DNA of 64,000 nucleotides from an uncultured Dialister sp. (GCA_900547785.1 URIB01000002.1:1-64000); one strand, 5' to 3'; counted from the first letter of the stretch, positions 1 through 9,410 are shown. Notes: a model not told the origin generated them from the sequence alone. Numbers and translations: made by a program.

Positions 1-1
1 G

Positions 2-922
2 CCGGATTTAAGGTTTGATATGCACTTTTATAATATTTCCGACTTACTTCGCGATACCGAATTTAAGGTTTTCCGTAATGTGCTGGATCATAGAGGAGTA
101 GTAAAAGCTATTACAGTTAAAGGAAATGCAAGTATTCCTAGACGACAGTTGGATGAGCTGGTCGAATATGTCGGACGCTATGGCGCCAAAGGTTTGGCAT
201 GGATCGGTTTTAATGAAGACGGAACCTTAAAATGCCAAATCACAAAGTTCCTCGGGGAGGAAAAGATTAGAGAAATTGGAAATTATTGTGAAGCTGGCAA
301 AGGTGATTTAGTCTTAATTATTGCAGATAAACCTAAGGTTGTGGCACAAGCGCTGGGAGAACTGCGCCTTGAAATGGCACGCCGCATGAATCTAATTGAT
401 GAAAAAGAGTTCTGCTTCCGTTGGGTGACAGACTTTCCAATGTTTGAATATAGTGAAGAAGATAAACGTTGGGTAGCCGAACATCATCCGTTTACGGCGC
501 CGCGTGATGAAGATATACAATATTTATCGTCAGATCCTTCTAAGGTATATGCAAAAGCTTATGATATGGTACTTAATGGAGTAGAAGCCGGTGGTGGATC
601 ATTACGTATTTATCAAGAAGAACTGCAGGAAAAAGTATTTAAGGCAATTGGAATTACCCGGGAGGAAGCACAGGAAAAATTTGGATTCTTATTAGATGCA
701 TTCCAATACGGGGCACCACCTCATGCCGGCATCGCACTTGGCTTAGATCGCTTGGTTATGTTAATGCTTCATCTAAACTCCATTCGTGAAGTTATTGCAT
801 TTCCTAAAACACAGAGTGCTATCGACCAAATGACACAAGCTCCGTCAGAAGTTGTTGAAAAACAATTGAAAGAACTTCATATCAAAGTGGATATAGAAAA
901 TAAGGATGATTTACTTATTTAA
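2..922 (+). CDS. aspS: Aspartate–tRNA ligase, C-terminal part (cut by window start)
   Basis: Charges tRNA-Asp with aspartate in the cytoplasm. The frame is open from base 2, where residues PDLRF are read, so the first Met at base 20 is internal and the N-terminal half lies outside the window. The visible part contains the GAD insertion region typical of bacterial AspRS, followed by the class II catalytic core with motif 3 (GIALGLDRLVML) near its end. About 306 residues of an expected ~590 are present. A strong hairpin terminator follows directly. The flanking 6S RNA and rarA match the usual Firmicutes neighbourhood. Confidence 0.96.
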   Translation, partial: PDLRFDMHFYNISDLLRDTEFKVFRNVLDHRGVVKAITVKGNASIPRRQLDELVEYVGRYGAKGLAWIGFNEDGTLKCQITKFLGEEKIREIGNYCEAGKGDLVLIIADKPKVVAQALGELRLEMARRMNLIDEKEFCFRWVTDFPMFEYSEEDKRWVAEHHPFTAPRDEDIQYLSSDPSKVYAKAYDMVLNGVEAGGGSLRIYQEELQEKVFKAIGITREEAQEKFGFLLDAFQYGAPPHAGIALGLDRLVMLMLHLNSIREVIAFPKTQSAIDQMTQAPSEVVEKQLKELHIKVDIENKDDLLI

Positions 923-930
923 GAGAGTCT

Positions 931-967
931 AAAACAGGTGTTTTAGTTGTAAAAACACCTGTTTTTT
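931..967 (+). terminator. Rho-independent terminator of aspS
   Basis: Inverted repeat AAAACAGGTGTTTT / AAAAACACCTGTTTT with a short AGTTGT loop and a run of T, starting 9 bases after the aspS stop. Confidence 0.9.
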
Positions 968-987
968 GATAAGATAATATAAAAGAA

Positions 988-1166
988 TAGAACCCTGCTG
1001 TGCACGTGCCGCTTTATATTTTGAACCAACACCTTTATAAAGGGAGTTTAGAGGAGGCTCTTGGAAGCAATGCCCTTGTAGGGACTGATGATAAGAGCCG
1101 CAAGAACACCCACCTGCAAGTATGCAGACTCAAAATACAGCTTTAAACGACATGGTGGGGTCAAAT
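988..1166 (+). ncRNA. ssrS: 6S RNA
   Basis: Regulatory RNA that mimics an open promoter and sequesters housekeeping-sigma RNA polymerase. The 5' segment around 990–1002 (CCCTGCTGTG) pairs with 1151–1162 (CATGGTGGGGTC) to form the closing stem, allowing G–U pairs and one bulge. The inner region holds the purine-rich AAGGGAG and GCCCTTGTAGGG elements typical of Firmicutes 6S. The location between aspS and rarA is the same as for B. subtilis bsrA. A TATAAT-like box (GATAATAT, 973–980) lies just upstream and an intrinsic terminator follows. SRP RNA and tmRNA were considered, but their hallmark motifs are absent. The exact ends are approximate. Confidence 0.85.
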
Positions 1167-1175
1167 GAATATAAA

Positions 1176-1206
1176 GTCGTCAAGTGTAACTTGGCGGCTT
1201 ATTTTT
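1176..1206 (+). terminator. Terminator downstream of 6S RNA
   Basis: Ten-base-pair stem GTCGTCAAGT / ACTTGGCGGC (with G–U pairs), 3-base loop, followed by TTATTTTT. It lies 13 bases before the rarA start codon region and so separates the RNA gene from rarA. Confidence 0.75.
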
Positions 1207-1221
1207 ATGTGAGGATCTTAT

Positions 1222-2541
1222 ATGGATTCATTATTTGACAGAACTGAATCAGATATTAATAACTATGCTCCTCTGGCAGATCGTATGCGCCCCAAAAATT
1301 TTGATGATATAGTTGGACAGGAAGATGCTATAGGAAGACAATCATTTTTGTATCGGATGATAGAACGTGATACCATTCCGTCCATTCTTCTTTTTGGTCC
1401 CCCTGGTTGCGGGAAGACAACAATAGCAATGACTATTGCTAAAGTAACTACATGTGCTGTCATAAAACTGAACGCTACATCCAGCGGGACAAAAGAAATA
1501 AGGGATGCTGTTGAAAATGCAAAAAAAGAACTAAATTATTATGGACGGCGTACTATTGTTTTCATAGATGAAATTCACCGCTTCAATAAAAACCAACAAG
1601 ATTTATTGTTGCCTTATATAGAAAACGGTACTTTTATTTTAATTGGAGCCACCACAGAAAACCCTTATTTTGAATTGAACGGTCCGCTACTTTCCCGCAT
1701 TCGTATTATAAGACTGAAACCATTGTCAATTCATGCGGTTGTTGAAGTACTGAAAAAAGCATTATCCGATAATGATAGAGGCTTGGGAAAAGGGCGTTAT
1801 AAAGCTGACTCAAATGTACTTGAGTCTATAGCCAATTATGCACTGGGAGATTGCCGGATCGCATTAAATCTCTTAGAACAAGTTGCAACAATACGTACAG
1901 AGGGATCCCTATTAACGAAAAAAGACATAGAAGAAGTTGCAGGAGAACAAATGGCTGTGTATGATAAAAAAGGTAATTATCACTACGACATTGTTTCCGC
2001 TTTTATAAAAAGTATGCGCGGGAGTGATCCTGATGCAGCATTACATTACCTTGCACGAATGATTGACGGGGGCGAAAAAACTTCTTTTATATCCAGGCGC
2101 ATCATGATTTGTGCGGCAGAAGATGTAGGACTTGCAGATCCGCAGGCATTACAGATTGCAGTGGCAGCAGCTCAGTCTGCGGAAATGATCGGTTTTCCTG
2201 AGGCCAAGATCCCATTGGCCGAAGCTGTCATTTATATCTGTTTAGCCCCTAAAAGCAACAGTTCAATTGTAGGGATAACAGAGGCATTATCGGAAATTAA
2301 GCAAAAAGGAAATTGCTCAATCCCAATGCATTTACGTGATACCCATTATATGGGCGCTGCGAAATTAGGATATGGAATCAGCTACAAATATCCTCATGAC
2401 TATGGGGGATGGGTAAAACAACAGTACTTACCGGATGAGATTTGTGAGTCAAGATATTATCATCCGATTTTGCAAGGCACTGAAGAAAAGCTGAATAGTA
2501 TATGGAATCTGATGAAAAGAGACAGAAAGGCACATTTGTAG
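1222..2541 (+). CDS. rarA: Replication-associated recombination protein A (MgsA/RarA AAA+ ATPase)
   Basis: Clamp-loader-like AAA+ ATPase that acts at stalled replication forks and interacts with SSB. Walker A GPPGCGKTT lies near residues 59–67 and Walker B IVFIDEIHRF near 112–120. Conserved RarA C-terminal blocks follow (SFIKSMRGSDPDAALHYLAR, RRIMICAAEDVGLADP). The length of 439 aa is normal for the family. The start is preceded by GTGAGGA. The stop codon directly abuts the ftsK start, so the two are probably co-transcribed. Confidence 0.97.
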   Translation: MDSLFDRTESDINNYAPLADRMRPKNFDDIVGQEDAIGRQSFLYRMIERDTIPSILLFGPPGCGKTTIAMTIAKVTTCAVIKLNATSSGTKEIRDAVENAKKELNYYGRRTIVFIDEIHRFNKNQQDLLLPYIENGTFILIGATTENPYFELNGPLLSRIRIIRLKPLSIHAVVEVLKKALSDNDRGLGKGRYKADSNVLESIANYALGDCRIALNLLEQVATIRTEGSLLTKKDIEEVAGEQMAVYDKKGNYHYDIVSAFIKSMRGSDPDAALHYLARMIDGGEKTSFISRRIMICAAEDVGLADPQALQIAVAAAQSAEMIGFPEAKIPLAEAVIYICLAPKSNSSIVGITEALSEIKQKGNCSIPMHLRDTHYMGAAKLGYGISYKYPHDYGGWVKQQYLPDEICESRYYHPILQGTEEKLNSIWNLMKRDRKAHL

Positions 2542-4860
2542 ATGAAGGAAAATACAAAAAGGACACAAGAAAAAAAGAATCCTCCTGAAAGAAAAATTGA
2601 AATTACCGGAATTATCACATTTTTATTCGGGTTCTTTATGTGTTTAAGTTTATTCGGTTATAGAACAGGAATTGCCGGAGATTTTTTTGTGGATGGGTTC
2701 CATGTTCTTTTTGGCGCATCTTCCTTGATTATTGCGGTAAGCTTTATCCTGATCGGAGTTAAATATACTTTTTGCGGAAACGGTTTGGAACTTAACCGGA
2801 AAGTAATATTATCTTTATTCTTATTTCTTATCATGTTGTCAGGCTATCATCATTTTATGACGCCACTTGGGTCAGAATTGCGCATAGAGTATATTGTAAA
2901 ATATGGCGGATTTTTAGGGGGAGTGCCTGTTTGGGGGATTCGCAGACTTTTTGGGCTTACAGGAACAACATTATTTCTAACCGGGTGCTTTATTATTGAT
3001 ATCATCCTTTTAACACATTGGTCTGTATCCCGAGGCGCAAAGAAGATTGGGGATAAGACAGAAGAAAAAATAGGTTCTGTTAAGGTGAAGATACAAGAAA
3101 AGCGGGCATCTTATCGGGCTGCTCTTAATAAAGAAGGCATACATGATGTAAACGCATACCAATTAAAGGACTTTATTTTCAAAAAAATACAAAGAGATAT
3201 TACGAATGAAAATCAGATATTACAAGATGAAGAGACGGACGGCACAATAAATATTGAAAGAGGGATTATTGGAAACGATTTTCCCGCAAAGGAAATAGAA
3301 GAGAATAAGGAACAAAGTTTAGAAGAACAAATGATTTTTGAAAAAAACAATGGTAATAAAGAAAGAATCATTGTAGGCGACGATTCGAATGAGATGATAT
3401 CGGAACATGAAACAAAGGCGACAACGTACCAATTTCCCCCACTGGCTCTTCTGCATGAAAGTAAAGAGATGGGAGAGAAAGAAAATGATATGGATGAGAA
3501 AGCGGTTCGCCTTGAATCTACATTAAAAAGTTTTGGTGTAAAGGCAAAAGTAAAAGATGTATCTGTAGGCCCCACCGTCACAAGATATGAGCTGGAGCCG
3601 GCGCCCGGAGTCAGAGTATCTAAAATTGAAGGGTTATCAGATGACATTGCACTCCAATTAGCGGCAACCAGCATAAGGATTGAGGCTCCCATACCGGGAA
3701 AATCGGCAGTGGGAATAGAAATCTCCAACGCAAAACCGAGTTCTGTTTCTTTAAGAGAGGTTTTGTCCAATCAATTATTTCAAAAAGGAAAAGGGAAAAT
3801 CCTCGTTGCATTGGGGAAAGATATTGCCGGAAATACAGTTGTTACCGATTTGACCAAGATGCCTCATCTTTTGATTGCGGGGCAAACGGGAAGCGGTAAA
3901 TCTGTTTGTATAAATACTATTATTACGAGTATTTTGTATCATAGCTGTCCCGAGGACGTGAAGATGATACTGATAGATCCCAAAGTGGTTGAGCTATCCG
4001 TCTATAATGGTATTCCTCATTTAAGAATCGAAGTAGTGACAGATCCTAAAAAAGCGGCAGGAGCTCTGAATTGGGCGGTAACGGAGATGGAATCCAGATA
4101 TAAATCTTTTTCAGAACATAATGTTCGTGATATTACCGGGTTTAATAAACAGAATCCGGAAGAAAAAATACCGTTTATTGTAGTCATAATAGATGAGCTG
4201 GCCGACCTGATGATGGTGGCAAAAGACAGTGTGGAAAACTCTATTTGCAGGCTTGCACAAAAAGCAAGAGCGGCAGGCATTCATCTTGTCGTTGCAACAC
4301 AAAGGCCGTCTGTAGATGTTATTACGGGTTTAATTAAAGCAAATATTCCAAGCCGCATTTCTTTTGCGGTGTCTTCCCAAGCAGACTCACGTACCATTTT
4401 GGATAAGTCGGGAGCAGAAAAATTGCTGGGAAAAGGAGATATGCTTTTTGTTCCTTCCGGTGCTCCGAACCCTGTTCGCGTGCAAGGAGCCTTTGTGTCG
4501 GATGAAGAAGTATCAGAGGTTGTTAATTACATAAAGACGCAATCTTTATGTCAAGAAGAGACTTTTAAATATGATCCTATTGAATTATCTTTGCCGGAAC
4601 AATCAGTGCCTGAAAATGAAGAAAATTTTCGGGATGAATTGCTTGAGGAAGCAGCAGAGTGGATATTAGATACCAAAAGAGTTTCCGTTTCCGCACTTCA
4701 GAGAAGATTTAGAATCGGATATACTCGAGCGGGTCGTTTGATGGATACAATGGAGTCTATGGGAATTGTCGGACCGTCTGAGGGCGCAAAGCCAAGGCAG
4801 TTACTTATTTCTAAAGAACGGCTTTCAGAATTATTTTCTCATCAATCGGCGGAACAATAA
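2542..4860 (+). CDS. ftsK: DNA translocase FtsK/SpoIIIE
   Basis: Septum-located, ATP-driven DNA pump that moves chromosome ends out of the closing division septum. The N-terminal ~165 residues hold about four hydrophobic membrane segments. A variable acidic linker follows (about 190–300), then the motor with Walker A GQTGSGKS near residue 448 and the Walker B region FIVVIIDELADLM. The last ~65 residues form the DNA-reading winged-helix gamma domain (RVSVSALQRRFRIGYTRAG). The start codon abuts the rarA stop and has only a weak ribosome site, suggesting translational coupling. Confidence 0.97.
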   Translation: MKENTKRTQEKKNPPERKIEITGIITFLFGFFMCLSLFGYRTGIAGDFFVDGFHVLFGASSLIIAVSFILIGVKYTFCGNGLELNRKVILSLFLFLIMLSGYHHFMTPLGSELRIEYIVKYGGFLGGVPVWGIRRLFGLTGTTLFLTGCFIIDIILLTHWSVSRGAKKIGDKTEEKIGSVKVKIQEKRASYRAALNKEGIHDVNAYQLKDFIFKKIQRDITNENQILQDEETDGTINIERGIIGNDFPAKEIEENKEQSLEEQMIFEKNNGNKERIIVGDDSNEMISEHETKATTYQFPPLALLHESKEMGEKENDMDEKAVRLESTLKSFGVKAKVKDVSVGPTVTRYELEPAPGVRVSKIEGLSDDIALQLAATSIRIEAPIPGKSAVGIEISNAKPSSVSLREVLSNQLFQKGKGKILVALGKDIAGNTVVTDLTKMPHLLIAGQTGSGKSVCINTIITSILYHSCPEDVKMILIDPKVVELSVYNGIPHLRIEVVTDPKKAAGALNWAVTEMESRYKSFSEHNVRDITGFNKQNPEEKIPFIVVIIDELADLMMVAKDSVENSICRLAQKARAAGIHLVVATQRPSVDVITGLIKANIPSRISFAVSSQADSRTILDKSGAEKLLGKGDMLFVPSGAPNPVRVQGAFVSDEEVSEVVNYIKTQSLCQEETFKYDPIELSLPEQSVPENEENFRDELLEEAAEWILDTKRVSVSALQRRFRIGYTRAGRLMDTMESMGIVGPSEGAKPRQLLISKERLSELFSHQSAEQ

Positions 4861-4905
4861 AATGATAGAAGTATCTATGTGAAAAGAAAGGCGGTGTTAT
4901 TTATC

Positions 4906-5931
4906 GTGAAAAGATTAGTACCTGTTTTTCTTTTTATTTTTATTGCGATAGCCTCTTTTGGTGGAATTTTAAGTTTCATAAAACATCAAGATCAATTAAA
5001 GCATCAGCAGAATAGTGAAAATGATACAATATCTATTGTGACAGATATGCAAGAAGATATGTTAGAAAAGTTGGGGAATCTTTTTTATCTAGAAAGTGGA
5101 GTGCACATAAAAGTTATCCACTTTAATGAAAGAGAGCTTTCTTCTGGGAAAATTGAAAAAACAGATATTTACTTGACATCACAACAAAACCTTTTGAAGC
5201 TAAAAAAATTAAAAAAGTTACAACCATATTCATCAGAAAGCACAGATACCATTTTCAATTTGTTCAAAGACCAACAAGATTTTTGGACAGGCTTGTGGAT
5301 AGATCCGATCGTTTTTGCAGTTTCCTCTAATTTTGAAGGAAAGCATCCGAATTTTAATTACAACTGGACTGACGTGATGATAAGGGATGAAATTAAATTA
5401 TCTCTTACTGATTTTATTGCAACAGAAATGTCGGAAGATTTTTTGATGTCCTTGGTAGAGCATTTTGGGGTTATTGAGACTTTTTATCTTTTAGATCGCG
5501 GACAATCTCATATAGTGCAGTATGGAAAGTACTTATCAACACCGGCAAGAATGGTGGGGATGGGAAAATGTGATATTGGCATATCAAGTTATAATGAAGT
5601 TAAAAAGATGCAAAAAGAAAAAATACCGATGTCAATTATTTATCCTACAGATGGAGTGCCTTGGTATTTGTATGGAATTGCAATATCTTCAAATAGTGCT
5701 TTACCGGATAAAGCAAAACAATTTATGAACTGGTTATTGGATCCTGCGAATTATAAAGATTTGATGACAGAAAACGGTTACCAATATATTTTTGTTAATG
5801 ATATAAGTGAAAATCCGGATAGTCACGGAAAGGAATTAAAATATTGGGACTTAAAAAAGGAATATGATGATATAGGGAAAAACGAATTATTAAATCAATG
5901 GATGGAAAAAATACGTTTCGGGAGGAACTGA
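4906..5931 (+). CDS. Extracellular solute-binding protein (ABC-type, ligand unknown)
   Basis: Predicted exported periplasmic-binding-protein-fold protein. The N-terminus has a basic start and a long hydrophobic stretch (VPVFLFIFIAIASFGG) acting as a signal or anchor. It has no clear lipobox Cys. The C-terminal region (GVPWYLYGIAISSNSALPDKAKQFMNWLLDP) resembles iron(III)- and polyamine-type binding proteins. The GTG at 4906 has AAAGGCGG about 10 bases upstream and is preferred over the in-frame GTG at 4879. It stands alone between ftsK and rimO with no permease or ATPase gene nearby. The stop is 3 bases before rimO. The ligand cannot be told from the sequence. Confidence 0.75.
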   Translation: MKRLVPVFLFIFIAIASFGGILSFIKHQDQLKHQQNSENDTISIVTDMQEDMLEKLGNLFYLESGVHIKVIHFNERELSSGKIEKTDIYLTSQQNLLKLKKLKKLQPYSSESTDTIFNLFKDQQDFWTGLWIDPIVFAVSSNFEGKHPNFNYNWTDVMIRDEIKLSLTDFIATEMSEDFLMSLVEHFGVIETFYLLDRGQSHIVQYGKYLSTPARMVGMGKCDIGISSYNEVKKMQKEKIPMSIIYPTDGVPWYLYGIAISSNSALPDKAKQFMNWLLDPANYKDLMTENGYQYIFVNDISENPDSHGKELKYWDLKKEYDDIGKNELLNQWMEKIRFGRN

Positions 5932-5934
5932 TAA

Positions 5935-7278
5935 GTGGGGAAAAGATTAGGTGTAATCAGTTTAGGGTGTTCAAAAAATTTAGTTGATACGGAAATGATG
6001 ATTGGAATTCTCCAAGAAGGGGGATACGAAGTAGTTGATGAATTAGGTGATGCTGAAGTCATAATCGTAAATACATGCACTTTCATTGATTCTGCAAAAG
6101 AGGAATCTATTGAAGGAATTTTAAAAGCTGCTGAATACAAGAAAAGCGGAAAATGTGAAAAATTGGTTGTGGCGGGATGTTTGTCACAACAATATAAAAA
6201 GTCGTTAGGAAAAGAAATTCCGGAAGTAGATATTTTTATAGGCACTGATTCCTGGCAGCATATTTTAAAAGCGGTTAATGAATCCTATGGCCAGGGGAAT
6301 GGACAAATATACATTATAGATACTGCTCCCTGTGAGCATCAGGAACTTATTCCGCGGCAAACTTTAACGCCAAAATATACTGCATATGTAAAAATTGCAG
6401 AAGGATGCAGTAATGGTTGTACTTTCTGTTACATTCCTTATGTAAGAGGCCCCATGCGTAGCAGAACAATAAGTTCTGTTATTCATGAAGTAAGAAAACT
6501 GGCAGCCTCAGGTGTTAGAGAATTTAATTTAATTGCACAAGATTTAAGTTACTATGGGCGCGATCTGAAAGACGGTACAACTCTTGCCAAATTATTGAAA
6601 GAACTTGTAAAAATTAATGAAGTTAAGTGGATTCGTTTATTTTATTTATATCCTACTTATTTTGATGATGAACTTTTAGAAGTAATCAATAAGGAAGAAA
6701 AAATTTGTAACTATGTGGATATTCCTTTACAGCATATTTGTGATTCAATTTTACAACGGATGCGTAGAAAAGATTCCTCTAAAGACATCAAAGCTTTACT
6801 GAAAAAATTAAAAACTGTTACGAATAAGATGACAATCAGGACGACACTTATGCTTGGATTTCCGGGAGAAACTGAAGAAAATTTTAGAGAGTTATGTGAT
6901 TTTATTCAGAAAATAAAATTTGATCATATGGGGGCATTTGTTTTTTCACCCCAAGAGGGAACCCCGGCGGCTCGTATGCCTGATCAAGTCGAAGAAGATG
7001 TTAAACACAACAGATATCATGAATTAATGTCCATCCAAGCCAAAATCTCCGAGGAAAATAATGAAAAATTGATTGGTACTGAAACGGAAGTTCTTGTGGA
7101 AGAAATTATTACTGATGACAAAGGTCGCATGAAAGCGAAAGGGAGAGGAAAATTCCAAGCGCCGGAAGTAGACGGAAATATTTATATTGAAGATCCTAAA
7201 AATTTAAGCCCCGGTGATTTTGTCAATGTGGAAATTATAGATGGTTATGCCTATGATTTAATTGCCAAGGAAATTTAA
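5935..7278 (+). CDS. rimO: Ribosomal protein S12 methylthiotransferase RimO
   Basis: Radical-SAM enzyme that adds a methylthio group to Asp of ribosomal protein S12. The N-terminal MTTase domain begins GVISLGCSKNLVDTEMMIG. The radical-SAM cluster motif GCSNGCTFCYIPYVRGP lies near residues 159–175, and a TRAM domain occupies the last ~65 residues. These distinguish it from MiaB-type enzymes. It is 447 aa, as expected. It starts with GTG, with GGAGG 9 bases upstream, and reads directly on from the preceding solute-binding gene. Confidence 0.96.
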   Translation: MGKRLGVISLGCSKNLVDTEMMIGILQEGGYEVVDELGDAEVIIVNTCTFIDSAKEESIEGILKAAEYKKSGKCEKLVVAGCLSQQYKKSLGKEIPEVDIFIGTDSWQHILKAVNESYGQGNGQIYIIDTAPCEHQELIPRQTLTPKYTAYVKIAEGCSNGCTFCYIPYVRGPMRSRTISSVIHEVRKLAASGVREFNLIAQDLSYYGRDLKDGTTLAKLLKELVKINEVKWIRLFYLYPTYFDDELLEVINKEEKICNYVDIPLQHICDSILQRMRRKDSSKDIKALLKKLKTVTNKMTIRTTLMLGFPGETEENFRELCDFIQKIKFDHMGAFVFSPQEGTPAARMPDQVEEDVKHNRYHELMSIQAKISEENNEKLIGTETEVLVEEIITDDKGRMKAKGRGKFQAPEVDGNIYIEDPKNLSPGDFVNVEIIDGYAYDLIAKEI

Positions 7279-7294
7279 TCTTACAGAGGTTTTC

Positions 7295-7801
7295 ATGATG
7301 GAGAGATTTAATCCCGAGATACATATAAGAAATGAATTGATTGATGTACTCAAAAAAAACAAAATGACTTTAAGTGCTGCAGAATCATGTACCGGAGGAT
7401 TGATAGGAAAACTAATGACTGATTGTCCGGGCAGTTCAGATTATTTTAAGGGAAGTGCAGTGACTTATTCCAATGAAGCAAAAGAAAATATTTTAGGAAT
7501 ATCTCATGATTTACTTGCCAAGAATACGGCAGTAAGTGCTTCCGTATCGAAACTTATGGCAGAAGCAAGCAGAGTGATGTACAAAAGTGATATTGCTGTT
7601 TCAACAACTGGTTATGCCGGTCCCGGAAAAGGGGATAGAGGCGAATTGCCCGGGACCGTATATATTGCGGTATCCGGTAAAAATGGCACACAAGTATTTG
7701 AAAATCATTTTGTGGGAGATCGAACTGCTATTCGCTATACGGCAGCAGAAAAAGCATTATATTATGCTTTAAATTATATAAAAGCATTGTCAGAAAATTA
7801 A
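7295..7801 (+). CDS. pncC: CinA C-terminal-domain amidohydrolase (NMN deamidase type)
   Basis: Stand-alone CinA C-terminal domain. Characterised members deamidate nicotinamide mononucleotide to nicotinate mononucleotide in pyridine nucleotide recycling. Signature blocks are AAESCTGG (catalytic Ser), [17 protein letters not shown] and [24 protein letters not shown]. The N-terminal molybdopterin-like domain of full CinA is missing, which is common in this context. ATG 7295 (or 7298) has AGAGG upstream. The longer in-frame TTG at 7262 overlaps rimO and lacks a ribosome site. recA follows after 10 bases, an arrangement shared by many bacteria (cinA–recA). Confidence 0.9.
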   Translation: MMERFNPEIHIRNELIDVLKKNKMTLSAAESCTGGLIGKLMTDCPGSSDYFKGSAVTYSNEAKENILGISHDLLAKNTAVSASVSKLMAEASRVMYKSDIAVSTTGYAGPGKGDRGELPGTVYIAVSGKNGTQVFENHFVGDRTAIRYTAAEKALYYALNYIKALSEN

Positions 7802-7811
7802 GGAGGAGAAT

Positions 7812-8879
7812 ATGGCAGACAAAAATCAGATGGCAAAGGTGAATGCATCTAAAGAAAAAGCATTGGAAAGCGCAATTAACCAAATTACCAAAGAATTTGG
7901 TGCAGGTGCTATTATGCGTCTTGGCGATATGAACGGGAAATTGGACATTGAAGTGATACCGACAGGATCTTTGGCATTGGACATCGCAGTTGGCGTTGGG
8001 GGGTATCCGCGAGGGAGAGTAATAGAAATCTATGGGCCGGAATCTTCCGGAAAAACGACATTGGCTCTTCATGCTATTGCAGAAGCTCAAAAAGAGGGCG
8101 GCGTAGCAGCGTTTATTGATGCGGAACATGCCATGGATCCCATTTATGCCCACCATCTGGGGGTAGATACAAAAGGATTATTAATTTCTCAACCGGATAG
8201 CGGAGAACAGGCACTTAGTATTTGCGAACAATTGGTAAGAAGCGGTGCTGTAGATATTATAGTTATTGATTCTGTTGCGGCATTAGTGCCGAAACAGGAA
8301 ATTGAAGGTGATATCGGAGACCAATCAGTCGGTTTACAAGCACGTTTAATGAGTAAGGCACTTCGTAGACTTACAGGTATCATAAGCAAATCCCGTACTA
8401 TTGTCATTTTTATCAATCAGATTCGTGAAAAGGTCGGCGTAGTATATGGAAATCCTGAAACAACCACAGGCGGGAGAGCACTTAAGTTTTATTCATCAGT
8501 GAGAATTGAAATTCGTCGCGGAGAAGTGATTAAAAATGGTACAGAGACTATCGGAAACAGAACTCGTGCCAAAGTGGTAAAAAATAAAGTGGCGCCTCCA
8601 TTTAAAACGGCAGAATTTGACATCATGTATGGTGACGGTATATCAAAAGAAGGGACTCTTTTAGATATTGCTACCAATATGGATATAATTCAAAAAAGCG
8701 GTGCCTGGTATTCTTATAAGGGAAACCGTATTAGCCAGGGAAGGGAAGCGGCTAAAAATTATTTGAGAGAAAATCCGGAAGTCACAAAAGAAATAGACAA
8801 AATTATACGCGATACATTAGTAGTTGAGCCGGAAACTTTTGTAGATGAAATCATTGCAGAAAATAAAAATGAAAAATGA
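7812..8879 (+). CDS. recA: Recombinase RecA
   Basis: Strand-exchange ATPase of homologous recombination and co-protease that triggers LexA self-cleavage. Walker [10 protein letters not shown] is near residues 75–83. The MAW and L2 regions ([32 protein letters not shown]) are intact, and the length of 355 aa is typical. A strong ribosome site (AAGGAGGAG) precedes the ATG. The last bases overlap recX. A GAAC-N4-ATTC site resembling the LexA boxes at lexA lies at 7722–7733, about 80 bases upstream. Confidence 0.99.
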   Translation: MADKNQMAKVNASKEKALESAINQITKEFGAGAIMRLGDMNGKLDIEVIPTGSLALDIAVGVGGYPRGRVIEIYGPESSGKTTLALHAIAEAQKEGGVAAFIDAEHAMDPIYAHHLGVDTKGLLISQPDSGEQALSICEQLVRSGAVDIIVIDSVAALVPKQEIEGDIGDQSVGLQARLMSKALRRLTGIISKSRTIVIFINQIREKVGVVYGNPETTTGGRALKFYSSVRIEIRRGEVIKNGTETIGNRTRAKVVKNKVAPPFKTAEFDIMYGDGISKEGTLLDIATNMDIIQKSGAWYSYKGNRISQGREAAKNYLRENPEVTKEIDKIIRDTLVVEPETFVDEIIAENKNEK

Positions 8880-9312
8880 CAGAACGGCTTATGAAGCGGC
8901 GTTGCATCTTTTGAAATATCGTGATCAAAGTACATATGAATTGCGAAAGAAATTGAAAATCCGAAAATATTCGGATCAAGAAATTGAAGAATGTATTCGT
9001 AAATTGGATCATTATGGGTATATCAATGATACTGCTTTAGCACAAGAAGTTTTTAAAAATTATAAAACCAGAGAAATTTATGGAGATCGGTATATTCACG
9101 AGAAAATGAAATCCAAAGGGCTTGTAACGGATCAACATTTAACTTATGATGATGAAATGGCAGCCGCATTACGTGTGATGCAAAATAAAATCAAAGTGAT
9201 TCCCGGGTTTAAAAGTAATTATAAACGTGCAGCCGCTTTATTATCACGCAAAGGATTTTCGTTTCCGGTGATTCGCTCTGTTCTGGAAAAGCTAAATATT
9301 TCAGATTTTTAA
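8869..9312 (+). CDS. recX: Regulatory protein RecX
   Basis: Modulator that binds RecA filaments and limits their extension. It has the tandem three-helix RecX repeats ([49 protein letters not shown]). The ATG at 8869 overlaps the recA 3' end by 11 bases. An in-frame ATG at 8845 would give 8 more residues; neither has a strong ribosome site, consistent with coupling to recA. A terminator follows. Confidence 0.93.
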   Translation: MKNDRTAYEAALHLLKYRDQSTYELRKKLKIRKYSDQEIEECIRKLDHYGYINDTALAQEVFKNYKTREIYGDRYIHEKMKSKGLVTDQHLTYDDEMAAALRVMQNKIKVIPGFKSNYKRAAALLSRKGFSFPVIRSVLEKLNISDF

Positions 9313-9317
9313 AGAAA

Positions 9318-9354
9318 AAATATCTCATAGATTAAATTATGGGATATTTTTTTA
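9318..9354 (+). terminator. Terminator of the rarA–recX operon
   Basis: Inverted repeat AATATCTCATA / TATGGGATATT with an AT-rich loop followed by seven or more T, directly after the recX stop. Confidence 0.8.
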
Positions 9355-9355
9355 T

Positions 9356-9390
9356 TTGACTATTGACTTTTTGATTTATTGATTTATTAT
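9356..9390 (+). promoter_or_regulatory. ctsR promoter with tandem CtsR-operator-like heptads
   Basis: A −35 TTGACT (9363–9368) and a −10 TATTAT (9385–9390) are 16 bases apart. Four TTGA units start at 9356, 9363, 9371 and 9379, a 7–8 base period across the promoter. CtsR operators in Firmicutes are tandem heptads of (A/G)GTCAAA type, i.e. TTTGAC(C/T) on the other strand. The first unit (TTTGACT) matches well and the others are degenerate, so the operator reading is tentative. Confidence 0.65.
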
Positions 9391-9410
9391 ATAGAAGAGG
9401 TGAATTAATT

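Noticed and set aside
20..922. aspS starting at the Met at base 20
   Set aside because: The frame is open to base 2 and residues PDLRF before that Met are conserved AspRS sequence, so the gene begins outside the window.
985..1205. SRP RNA or tmRNA instead of 6S RNA
   Set aside because: No SRP tetraloop helix, no tRNA-like acceptor and no tag reading frame were seen; closing stem and synteny fit 6S.
3213..3770. Leftward open frame of 185 codons inside ftsK
   Set aside because: Ser/Phe-rich antisense of the FtsK linker and motor; no family features.
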